From: Bacillota bacterium
Lineage (GTDB): Bacteria > Bacillota > Clostridia > Christensenellales > CAG-138
Reading direction: 5' to 3'
Assembly: GCA_023393045.1 (NCBI GenBank)
Contig: JAEWMV010000102.1
Span: forward strand, 1 to 23,764
DNA: 23,764 bases
Shown piece by piece: positions 15,922 through 22,228 of the stretch. Within the stretch, counting starts at the first letter, position 1; each line of letters opens with the position of its first letter. The notes under the pieces are model-generated. The model was not told the DNA's origin. It searched no databases and saw nothing but the letters and a program-made list of their open reading frames with translations. A program made the position numbers and the translations under genes.

Positions 15922-16404
15922 GTGTTAGTTGAAACCGATCGCTTTGGCGTATTTGAAATGGATGAGAGCAAAAAGCTGGAATTCCCCTCGGGTATTCCGG
16001 GCTTTGATGATTTGCATGAGTTCGTCATCATCAGAAACGAATCTACTTTTCCCATCTACTGGCTGCAGTCGCTGGAGAGCAAGTACATCGCCCTTCCGGT
16101 CATTATGCTTTTTGGCCTGATCGAGGATTACACCGTTCAGCTGCGCGACGACGAGCTCAAGGAATTGTGCGTGGAATCGCAGGACGACCTGCTGGTGATG
16201 AACGTTGTCGTCATCCAGGAGGACATCACCAAGATGACGGCGAATCTCGCCGCGCCCATCATCATCAACGCCCGCGCCGGTTTGGGCAGGCAGGTGATCA
16301 TTGACGTGCGGGAGCTGCCCATACGTTTTCCGATTTACGAGGCGGTCATGAATGCGGTCAAAGGAGGGGTTGCCGATGCTGGTGCTGTCACGGAAGGCCG
16401 GTGA
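15922..16404 (+). CDS. fliW: Flagellar assembly factor FliW, CsrA antagonist
   Basis: FliW binds flagellin when free flagellin accumulates and otherwise binds CsrA, relieving CsrA's block on flagellin translation. The 160-residue product has the family's opening (DRFGVFEMDESKKLEFPSGI, then PGFDDLHEFVII) and the later ESQDDLLVMNVVVIQED and NLAAPIIINARAGLGRQVII segments. The GTG start at 15922 is preceded by GGAGAGG at suitable spacing; no ATG fits better. The last 29 bases overlap csrA in another frame, so the partners are tightly coupled. Confidence 0.96.
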   Translation: MLVETDRFGVFEMDESKKLEFPSGIPGFDDLHEFVIIRNESTFPIYWLQSLESKYIALPVIMLFGLIEDYTVQLRDDELKELCVESQDDLLVMNVVVIQEDITKMTANLAAPIIINARAGLGRQVIIDVRELPIRFPIYEAVMNAVKGGVADAGAVTEGR

Positions 16405-16594
16405 ATCCATACTGATTGGCGACGACGTAACCATCGACATTGTTTCCGTCGATGGCGATCGCGTATATGTGGGCATCAACGCGCCCAAGAGCATACGCGT
16501 TTTCCGCAAGGAGCTGCTCCGCCAGACCATAGAGATCAACAAGTCGGCGATTTATGCGCCATCCATTTCTTTTGATAACGCAAGGACGGAATAA
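16376..16594 (+). CDS. csrA: Carbon storage/translation regulator CsrA
   Basis: CsrA is a small RNA-binding dimer that blocks translation by covering ribosome sites. The 72 residues have the canonical opening MLVLSRKAGESILIGDDVTI, then VYVGINAPKSIRVFRKEL, which keeps the RNA-contacting Arg of the usual VHREEI motif. The ATG at 16376 is picked because AAAGGAGGGG lies just upstream and because MLVL is the conserved family start; eight upstream in-frame codons belong only to fliW. Flagellin fliC is its expected main target, and the fliC leader holds a matching hairpin site. A bidirectional terminator follows. Confidence 0.97.
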   Translation: MLVLSRKAGESILIGDDVTIDIVSVDGDRVYVGINAPKSIRVFRKELLRQTIEINKSAIYAPSISFDNARTE

Positions 16595-16620
16595 AAACCA
16601 AATATAAAACGATAAAACGC

Positions 16621-16650
16621 AGCGGCCCGCCCCTTTCGGGGCGGGCCGCT
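16621..16650. terminator. Strong bidirectional terminator between csrA and the PHP gene
   Basis: A perfect 12-bp stem of GCGGCCCGCCCC (16622-16633) and GGGGCGGGCCGC (16638-16649), extended to 13 bp by the flanking A-T pair, closes on the loop TTTC. Read on the minus strand it is followed by TGCGTTTTATCGTTTT, a good T-rich tail for the PHP gene. On the plus strand the tail TTACTCTATA is weaker but still AT-rich. Confidence 0.9.
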
Positions 16651-16654
16651 TACT

Positions 16655-17461
16655 CTATAACATCAGGCGCAACTCCCTGATATTCGCTCCGGTGTCGCTT
16701 TGCCTGTGCGCGTCGGAGGCGGTGAGGATACGCACGCGATCTTCCTTGAAAACCCGCAGCAGCGCCGGATTCAAGCCCAGTTCAAGATTCGGGTCGTAAT
16801 TCAGCCGCAAGCCCCCGCTGTTTTCGGCGTACATATTGTTCCTGTTGAGGGCGTGGGCCAGACGGTTATAGCCGTCCGATAAATCGCATGAGGGATGATG
16901 GCCGAAACATTTGATGCTGTCGGGATGCGCAAGCCCGCCGAACAATCCGCTGTCGCACAGCTCCGTCATGATCCGATAATAGCGCTTGTAAACGGCGTTA
17001 ACGTCGACGGTATCCCAAATGCTCTTTTGCTTTGCATGGTCAAAACCCCAACCGTCTATCCAATGCACCGAGCCGGTCAAAAAATCAAATTCATACTGTT
17101 TAAGGGTATCCGCGAGCAGACCGGATGTTTCGGGTATATAGCACACCTCCAACCCGAATTTGACCCTGACCGGATAAGGGGCGCCCTTTATGCTCTCGAT
17201 AAACCGGAGGTAACTCTCAACGGAGCCGTTCATCTTGCGCGCGATCCATGCACGCTGGAAGTCGTTGTATTCCTTAACGGGCGCATAGACGCTTTCGAAT
17301 TCATGGAATTGATGCGTATGCTCCAATAGATAGATTTCATCCAGCCCCGCTTTCTGCGCGGCCGATATGAAGCCTTCAAAGAATTCAACGGTATATCCTC
17401 CGCCCTGTCCATGCAAGAAGTGAACATGAACGTCGCGAAGCGGTTCGGCTGTTCCACACAT
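16655..17461 (-). CDS. PHP-domain metal-dependent phosphoesterase, histidinol-phosphatase (HisJ/HisK) like
   Basis: The 268 residues show the full set of PHP metal ligands: HVH at H12/H14, E47-H48, E105 (GLEVCYIPE), H133 (GSVHWIDG), H179 with D181 (GLAHPD), E213 (YAEN), and the SDAH motif at D250/H252. This is the layout of the HisJ-type histidinol-phosphate phosphatases, also about 268 residues, but other phosphate esters are possible, so I give no symbol. GGGAGG lies nine bases before the ATG at 17461. The gene is on the opposite strand to csrA, between it and fliC, and by eye is less GC-rich than its neighbours. No other histidine-pathway gene is nearby, so either it is an insert or it serves motility in an unknown way. 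Confidence 0.88.
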   Translation of the reverse strand: MCGTAEPLRDVHVHFLHGQGGGYTVEFFEGFISAAQKAGLDEIYLLEHTHQFHEFESVYAPVKEYNDFQRAWIARKMNGSVESYLRFIESIKGAPYPVRVKFGLEVCYIPETSGLLADTLKQYEFDFLTGSVHWIDGWGFDHAKQKSIWDTVDVNAVYKRYYRIMTELCDSGLFGGLAHPDSIKCFGHHPSCDLSDGYNRLAHALNRNNMYAENSGGLRLNYDPNLELGLNPALLRVFKEDRVRILTASDAHRQSDTGANIRELRLML

Positions 17462-17506
17462 TCGCCATGACCTCCCAAACTGCCGTATATTCTGGTTATA
17501 AAAATA

Positions 17507-17539
17507 GCACAGAAAGAAACGGGCATCAAGCTGTGCCCG
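17507..17539 (-). terminator. Hairpin with T-rich tail between fliC and the PHP gene
   Basis: On the minus strand CGGGCA and TGCCCG (17539-17534 and 17525-17520) pair around an 8-base loop, followed by TTTCTTTCTGTG and then TATTTTTATAA. An alternative pairing, GCACAG with a downstream CTGTGC, uses one arm of it. It may be a second fliC terminator or an attenuator in the PHP leader. Confidence 0.4.
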
Positions 17540-17621
17540 CCGGAAGAAGCCCCGTATTGGATAAGCGCATTCGCTTCGTCCTTCCGACGACCGCCCGCAA
17601 TAACGGCCGCAGACATATGTA

Positions 17622-17651
17622 AAGGGTTGGCTGCATACGCAACCAACCCTT
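17622..17651 (-). terminator. Long hairpin downstream of fliC
   Basis: AAGGGTTGG (17622-17630) and CCAACCCTT (17643-17651) form a perfect 9-bp stem with a 12-base loop. In the fliC direction it ends CCCTTTACAT, a short T-run. It lies about 125 bases after the fliC stop. Closer to the stop only short palindromes occur (CTCCAT/ATGGAG at 17741-17757 and CCAACGTTGG at 17761-17770). Confidence 0.55.
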
Positions 17652-17776
17652 GCATAGCCCTCAGCTTGTATCGTAGAAACTGTTTTGGGCTTGGACCAAC
17701 GGCTGAGAGCTTTGCGCTTCTTGGAGCTCGAGCTCTGCTACTCCATGCGACGATGGAGCGCCAACGTTGGCTTGAC

Positions 17777-19060
17777 TTATTGGAGCAACTGGAGCACAGC
17801 CTGCGGCGCGGCATTCGCCTGCGCAAGCATGGCGGTGGACGCCTGGACCAGAATGTTGTTCTTGGTGAAGGCGGTCATTTCCTTGGCCATATCGAGGTCG
17901 CGGATGCGGCTTTCGGCGGCCTGCAGGTTCTCAGCGGAAGTATCGAGATTGTTGATCTTGTGCTGGAGACGGTTCTGCATGGCGCCGAGGGAAGCGCGCT
18001 GGCTGGAAACGGTGTTGATGGCCGCACGTGTGAGCGTGATGGCCCTGCCCGCGTCGGCCTGCAGCGAGATGCTCGCATCGGTGAGGCCGAGGCTCGCGGA
18101 ATCCATCTTGCCGATGGCGATGGAGAGCTGGTCTTCCGCGCCGGCGCCAACCTGGATCTTCACGGAGCCGTCGGTAAACGTGCCGGTTGCGGCCGTAACG
18201 ACGGTCTTGCCGTCGAGCGCGGAGAGGAAGTCCTGCTTGGCCAGGACGGGGGTGGCGGGGAAGGTCTCACCGGGAACCTGAGCCGCCGAGATGGAGTAGG
18301 TGCCGAGGCCGGCCGCGCCCAGGTTGAGCGTGAAGGACGTGCCGTTGGCGATGTCGCCCTGAAGAGCATCGTCAATCGCGATGACCGTGTTGGTGGTGTT
18401 GCCGGTGAGGCTGTCCACGAAGGAAACCTGCAGGTGGGTGGCCGCAGCAACGGCGACGCCGTCGTCGAAACCGGTCGACGCGTCATAGGCGCCGAAGTCG
18501 ATGGTGAAGGTACCCACGTTGCCGGCGGTCATGCCGGTGTTGCCGAACACGGAGTAGACGGCCGCAGGGGTCGTCGCAATGGAAATGCTGGAGCCGACCT
18601 TGAGGGTTGAAGCGGCATCCACCGCCAGCTTGGATTTGCCGAAGCTGCCGTCGAGCAACTTCATGTTGTTGAAGTTGGTCTGGGTGGAAATGTCGTTGAT
18701 TTCCTGCTTCAGAGCCTCGAATTCGGCGCTGATGGCCTCGCGGTCAACTTCCTCGTTCGTGCCGGTGGCGGACTGGGTGGCCAGCTCGCTCATGCGCTGG
18801 AGCATGGAGTGCACTTCCTGAAGCGCGCCTTCAGCCGTCTGCACAAGGGAGATGGCGTCCTGGCTGTTCTTCGAGGCCATTTCGAGGCCGCGAATCTGAG
18901 CGCGCATCTTCTCGGAAATCGCAAGGCCCGCGGCGTCGTCACCGGCGCGGTTGATGCGGAAACCGGAAGACAGCTTTTCGGTCGAGCTTGCAACATTGTT
19001 GTTGTTGACAGCCAATTGACGGTTGGCGTTCAACGCCATGATGTTGTTGTTAATACGCAT
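17777..19060 (-). CDS. fliC: Flagellin FliC (Hag)
   Basis: This is the filament subunit, 427 residues. The conserved N-terminal D0/D1 region spans about 1-150 (MRINNNIMALNANRQL, STEKLSSGFRINRAGDDAAG, AISAEFEALKQEINDISTQT). The conserved C-terminal part is about 335-427 (LTRAAINTVSSQRASLGAMQ, NRLQHKINNL, and ending ANAAPQAVLQLLQ). A variable Thr/Ala/Gly-rich middle of about 180 residues would be surface exposed. GGAGGA lies eight bases before the ATG. The gene runs opposite to the rest of the cluster as its own unit, with a sigma-28 promoter and a leader of about 97 bases bearing a CsrA hairpin. It is the only flagellin in the window. Confidence 0.97.
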   Translation of the reverse strand: MRINNNIMALNANRQLAVNNNNVASSTEKLSSGFRINRAGDDAAGLAISEKMRAQIRGLEMASKNSQDAISLVQTAEGALQEVHSMLQRMSELATQSATGTNEEVDREAISAEFEALKQEINDISTQTNFNNMKLLDGSFGKSKLAVDAASTLKVGSSISIATTPAAVYSVFGNTGMTAGNVGTFTIDFGAYDASTGFDDGVAVAAATHLQVSFVDSLTGNTTNTVIAIDDALQGDIANGTSFTLNLGAAGLGTYSISAAQVPGETFPATPVLAKQDFLSALDGKTVVTAATGTFTDGSVKIQVGAGAEDQLSIAIGKMDSASLGLTDASISLQADAGRAITLTRAAINTVSSQRASLGAMQNRLQHKINNLDTSAENLQAAESRIRDLDMAKEMTAFTKNNILVQASTAMLAQANAAPQAVLQLLQ

Positions 19061-19068
19061 TTTGAATT

Positions 19069-19074
19069 TCCTCC
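19069..19074 (-). promoter_or_regulatory. fliC ribosome site, likely second CsrA contact
   Basis: On the minus strand ATGGAGGAAA gives GGAGGA eight bases before the fliC ATG. It contains two GGA cores and is thus both the Shine-Dalgarno sequence and a plausible second CsrA contact, about 21-26 bases from the GGA of the upstream hairpin. Confidence 0.6.
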
Positions 19075-19090
19075 ATGAATTTTTAAATTT

Positions 19091-19102
19091 GGCATCCTTG
19101 CC
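19091..19102 (-). promoter_or_regulatory. CsrA-binding hairpin in the fliC leader
   Basis: The leader RNA reads GGCA-AGGA-UGCC here: a 4-bp stem showing AGGA in the loop. The core CAAGGAUG fits the CsrA consensus CARGGAUG exactly. It lies about 30 bases before the fliC start, upstream of the ribosome site, like the paired sites known in the Bacillus hag leader. Confidence 0.7.
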
Positions 19103-19163
19103 TTGTGGTATGGCCCCCGCCCGCCAAGGCGCCTTTGGGTGCGGCAGCCGTCCACATACTTAT

Positions 19164-19190
19164 GTATCGTTACATTCCGCGGGAACTTTA
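19164..19190 (-). promoter_or_regulatory. Sigma-28 promoter of fliC
   Basis: On the minus strand TAAAGTTC (19190-19183) and AACGATAC (19171-19164) stand with exactly 15 bases between TAAA and the -10 octamer. This fits TAAA-N15-GCCGATAA, with CGATA matched. AT-rich DNA just upstream (19195-19220) could act as an UP element. Transcription should begin near 19157. Confidence 0.8.
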
Positions 19191-19531
19191 CGGCGCGAAA
19201 AATAATAAATGCAAAAAATATCGCGCATGGTCGATTGCCGCCGAATCCGCAAGCGCCGCCGTCAGGGCGAAAATATTATGTTAATTTATAATGAAGTTTC
19301 TGCGGCATGTAATGTTAAATGTAATGCCGACGCGGAAACGGTAACAATGTAACACCGTGTGGAGCAAAGTAAAAAAAATAAAAAACAGGCATATATGAGG
19401 GCGCGCCGACATGCGGATACATACATATGGTGGTGGGCGCAATATTAGGGCGGCCGGGTGTCCGCAGTGTAAATTTTCCCGGCAAAGCGCGGATATTCGG
19501 ACAATCCGGAGCGCGGATGTGTGAAATACGC
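19191..19531. other. Divergent regulatory region between fliC and fliF
   Basis: About 340 bases with no gene I can support, noticeably richer in A and T than the flanks. It holds AAAAAATATCGC at 19213-19224 (shared with the flgB upstream region) and ATGTAA three times (19307, 19319, 19347). GTTTC at 19296-19300 and GAAAC at 19335-19339 bound an imperfect long stem. AGCGCGGAT is directly repeated at 19486 and 19510. A TATAAT at 19287 has no -35 partner. Confidence 0.5.
19486..19518 (+). repeat. Direct repeat AGCGCGGAT upstream of the fliF promoter
   Basis: AGCGCGGAT is at 19486-19494 and 19510-19518, 24 bases apart. The small inverted repeat CGGA-CAA-TCCG (19498-19508) lies between. The second copy ends 13 bases before the -35 of the fliF promoter, a usual place for an activator or repressor. 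Confidence 0.4.
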
Positions 19532-19561
19532 TTGATAGTTTAAGACTACATATAGTATAAT
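19532..19561 (+). promoter_or_regulatory. Sigma-A promoter of the fliF operon
   Basis: TTGATA (19532-19537), 18 bases, then a perfect TATAAT (19556-19561). It lies 63 bases before the fliF start codon and is the best housekeeping-type promoter in the window. It would drive fliF-fliG-fliH-fliI independently of sigma-28. Confidence 0.8.
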
Positions 19562-19624
19562 ATGCACAAACATACAGAATCCGGCAAATAGCGCGTCCAA
19601 ATAACAAACAAGGAGAACAAAGGC

Positions 19625-21205
19625 TTGGACTTCTTGAAGAATATTTTTGCGAAGCTGAAGAATCTGGGGGGAGAGGCGGGCGGCAAGAACAGGACGCTTT
19701 ATATTGTGCTTGCCGTTGTGGCCGTCGCCGCGATCATCGTGGCCGCGGTGCTGCTCAACCAGAAGAGCTACGCGGTGCTCTACAGCGGCCTGGGCGCGCA
19801 GGAAGCGGGCGAAATGCTCGCCGTACTCGAAGAGATGGGCGTGGACGCCAAGGCGCAGGGTACGGACACCATACTGGTTGAGGCCGGCGCCGCGGACGAG
19901 GTACGCATGGATCTCGCGGCGCAGGGCTACCCCTCGGGCGGGCTTGACAGCGACATATTTGCAAACGCCTCCGGCCTCGGCACGACGGACATGGAAAAAA
20001 ACGTCTACTATCAGTACCAGCTTCAGGAGAATATACGCAAAACCCTGCTCAAGATGAGCAAAATCGAGGAAGCCGTCGTCAACGTCAATATGCAGAAGGA
20101 AAGCGTCTTCGTCCTTTCGAATAATCAGCAGCCTGCATCGGCGGGTGTGATGCTCACGCTTGCCAAAGGCGCAAAGCTGAGCAACTCCGAGGTGAAGGCG
20201 ATCGTCGAGCTTGTCGCCAGCAGCGTATCCGGGCTTAAAACCGAAAATATACGCATCGTGGACTCGGAGATGAACCTGTACACCGTGAACGCAGACGAGG
20301 ATCAGTACGGCGACACGGACTCGCAGTTGAATCTGCAGCTTGTCGTACAGAAAAACCTCCAGGAGCAGGTCGTCGCGCTCCTGGCGCCGGTCTTCGGGGA
20401 AGAAGGGGTGCGCGCGCAGGTGAACGTGCGCCTGAACTTCGATAAGGAAAGTCGTGAATCCATCGAATTCAGCCCGCCCGCGGGAGGCACGGAAGGGCTT
20501 GTGACGAGCCTGTCGGAGCTGCGCGAGACCATTGCGGATTACGACGGCACGGATTCGTCCGTGGGCACGGACCCCAACGGGGACACGCCCACGTATCCCG
20601 GCGTGACCGATGAGGAAAGCAACGCCGCGTATGAAAAAGTGAGCCGGGACGTCACCATGCAAATCAACCAGACCAAGACGCTTCTCGAGTCGGCGCAGGG
20701 CACCATCGAGGAGCTTTCCGTGGCGGTCGTCATCGACAGCGCGGGCCTGACGGCGGACTATACGAAAAGCGTGGAGAATCTGGTTGCCAACGCCATCGGC
20801 GTGAGCGCGGATAAAATCTCCGTGGAGCTCCTGCCCTTCCAGGGAAGCGCAAGCGACGGCGCCGATTTCCCGGCGTATAATCCCCAGACCTACGTCGACG
20901 CGCAGAGCAAGCTTTGGATGAGCATGGCAATCGTCGCCGGGGCGGTCATACTCACCATGTTCATCATACTCATCGTGCTGCAGGCGAGGAACGCGCGTCT
21001 GCGCTCCGGCGCCTATGCCATGCAGGAAGCGGCGGCGGTGGGTGGGATCGATCTCACGGCGGACGAGGATTTGATGCCCGGCAGCAAGACGCCGCAAATT
21101 CAATACGATCAAAAGGACAGCACTCTCGCGCAGGTCGAGGAGTATATCGAAAAGGATCCTCAGGCCGTCGCGATGCTCTTGAGAAGCTGGCTGTCCGACG
21201 ATTAA
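19625..21205 (+). CDS. fliF: Flagellar MS-ring protein FliF
   Basis: FliF builds the membrane ring that houses the export gate and carries the rotor. The 526 residues show a membrane helix at about 26-44 (YIVLAVVAVAAIIVAAVLL) and ring-building motifs including YSGLGAQEAGEMLAVLEEMG and the stretch EKNVYYQYQLQENIRKTLLK. AVVNVNMQKESVFVL and VSGLKTENIRIVDSEMNLY follow. A second membrane helix lies near 436-457, and the C-terminal FliG-binding tail ends EKDPQAVAMLLRSWLSDD. The TTG start at 19625 is supported by AAGGAG nine bases upstream. It heads its own operon, unlike the usual fliE-fliF linkage. Confidence 0.96.
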   Translation: MDFLKNIFAKLKNLGGEAGGKNRTLYIVLAVVAVAAIIVAAVLLNQKSYAVLYSGLGAQEAGEMLAVLEEMGVDAKAQGTDTILVEAGAADEVRMDLAAQGYPSGGLDSDIFANASGLGTTDMEKNVYYQYQLQENIRKTLLKMSKIEEAVVNVNMQKESVFVLSNNQQPASAGVMLTLAKGAKLSNSEVKAIVELVASSVSGLKTENIRIVDSEMNLYTVNADEDQYGDTDSQLNLQLVVQKNLQEQVVALLAPVFGEEGVRAQVNVRLNFDKESRESIEFSPPAGGTEGLVTSLSELRETIADYDGTDSSVGTDPNGDTPTYPGVTDEESNAAYEKVSRDVTMQINQTKTLLESAQGTIEELSVAVVIDSAGLTADYTKSVENLVANAIGVSADKISVELLPFQGSASDGADFPAYNPQTYVDAQSKLWMSMAIVAGAVILTMFIILIVLQARNARLRSGAYAMQEAAAVGGIDLTADEDLMPGSKTPQIQYDQKDSTLAQVEEYIEKDPQAVAMLLRSWLSDD

Positions 21206-21217
21206 GGGGCGATGACT

Positions 21218-22228
21218 ATGGCACTTACCAATGTACTGTCGCACAAGGAGAAGGCAGCGATACTGATCATCACGCTTGGGCGCGAGTACGCGGCCAAGCT
21301 CTATCGCTACCTTACGGAAGAAGAGGTGGAGCAGCTCACGCTCGCCATCACGAGCATGAACCGCGTGAACTCCGAAACGCAGGAAAAGGTGATGGGCGAG
21401 TTCTTCGAAGTGTGCATGGCGCAGAAGTTCATCTCCGAGGGCGGCATCGAGTACGCACGGGATATACTCGACAAAGCCTTTGGGGAAGCCCGCGCTACGG
21501 AGCTGATCACGCGCCTGTCCTCCTCGCTTGAGGTGCGCCCGTTCGATTTTATCCGGCGCATGGAGGGCACGCAGATACTCAACTTCGTCCAGAACGAGCA
21601 TCCGCAGACCATCGCGCTAATCATGAGCTACCTGGACCCCAAGCAATCGGCCTTCGTGATATCCGCGCTGCCGCTTGAGAAGCAGACGAGCGTGCTCGAG
21701 CGCATCGCCAACATGGGCTCGTGCGCGCCGGAGTATATCGGCGAGGTGGAACGGGTGCTGGAGCACAAGTTCTCCTCGCTGAGCCTTCGCCACCAAACCA
21801 ACGTGGGCGGGGTGGACAGCCTTGTGAACATCATCAACAGCGTGGACAGGGGCACGGAGAAGCGCCTGCTCGAATCGCTCGAGCAGACCGACCCCGAGCT
21901 TGCCGAGGAAGTGCGCAACCGCATGTTCGTGTTCGAGGACATCGTGCGGCTGAGCAATCAGGCGATACAGCGCGTCATGCGCGAGGTAGACAACCACGAT
22001 CTCGCGGTCGCGCTCAAGAGTGCGAACGAGGAGGTCACAAAGATCATCTTCAACAACATATCCAAGCGCCTGCAGGAGATGATCAAGGAAGACCTCGAGT
22101 TCATGGGCCCCATCCGTGTGCGCGATGTGGAGGAAGCGCAGCAGAGGATCGTCAACACGATCCGCAAGCTCGACGACTCGGGCGAGATCATCATAGCGCG
22201 CCAGCAGGAGGATGCGGTGATTGTTTAA
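21218..22228 (+). CDS. fliG: Flagellar motor switch protein FliG
   Basis: FliG joins the MS ring to the C ring and carries the charged helix that meets the stator. About 336 residues are in the three usual domains: an N-terminal FliF-binding part (KAAILIITLGREYAAKLYRY), the middle domain with the EHPQ motif at about 127-130, and a C-terminal domain with the torque region (KIIFNNISKRLQEMIKEDLE, then FMGPIRVRDVEEAQ). The ATG at 21218 has AAGGGG eight bases upstream. An in-frame ATG at 21212 would add two residues but lies only two bases from that site. The stop falls inside the start region of fliH. Confidence 0.95.
   Translation: MALTNVLSHKEKAAILIITLGREYAAKLYRYLTEEEVEQLTLAITSMNRVNSETQEKVMGEFFEVCMAQKFISEGGIEYARDILDKAFGEARATELITRLSSSLEVRPFDFIRRMEGTQILNFVQNEHPQTIALIMSYLDPKQSAFVISALPLEKQTSVLERIANMGSCAPEYIGEVERVLEHKFSSLSLRHQTNVGGVDSLVNIINSVDRGTEKRLLESLEQTDPELAEEVRNRMFVFEDIVRLSNQAIQRVMREVDNHDLAVALKSANEEVTKIIFNNISKRLQEMIKEDLEFMGPIRVRDVEEAQQRIVNTIRKLDDSGEIIIARQQEDAVIV

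Noticed and set aside
17500..17620. T-box or histidine leader before the PHP gene
   Set aside because: No T-box signature sequence, no run of His codons, and no conserved riboswitch core could be seen.
17661..17690. TACGATAC on the minus strand as a sigma-28 promoter for the PHP gene
   Set aside because: No TAAA at 15-16 bases upstream, and two hairpins with T-tails lie between it and the gene.
17230..17826. 198-codon minus-strand frame spanning the fliC-PHP gap
   Set aside because: It overlaps both the fliC end and the PHP gene out of frame, its start has no ribosome site, and the residues are low-complexity Arg/Ser. The gap looks like structured non-coding DNA.
17627..18610. 327-codon plus-strand frame within the fliC region
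   Set aside because: Antisense to flagellin, with Gly/Arg/Glu repeats caused by the codon bias of fliC.
19265..19292. TATAAT at 19287-19292 as a promoter
   Set aside because: No -35 hexamer or extended -10 TG accompanies it, and the fliF promoter at 19532 is far better.
19281..19607. 108-codon minus-strand frame in the fliC-fliF gap
   Set aside because: It uses a TTG start without a ribosome site, has an unusual composition, and would cross the fliF promoter and its repeats.
19445..21601. 718-codon open frame on the minus strand
   Set aside because: It lies antisense to the clear fliF and fliG genes, has a composition typical of antisense reading of GC-rich genes (rich in His and Arg), and shows no recognisable domain.
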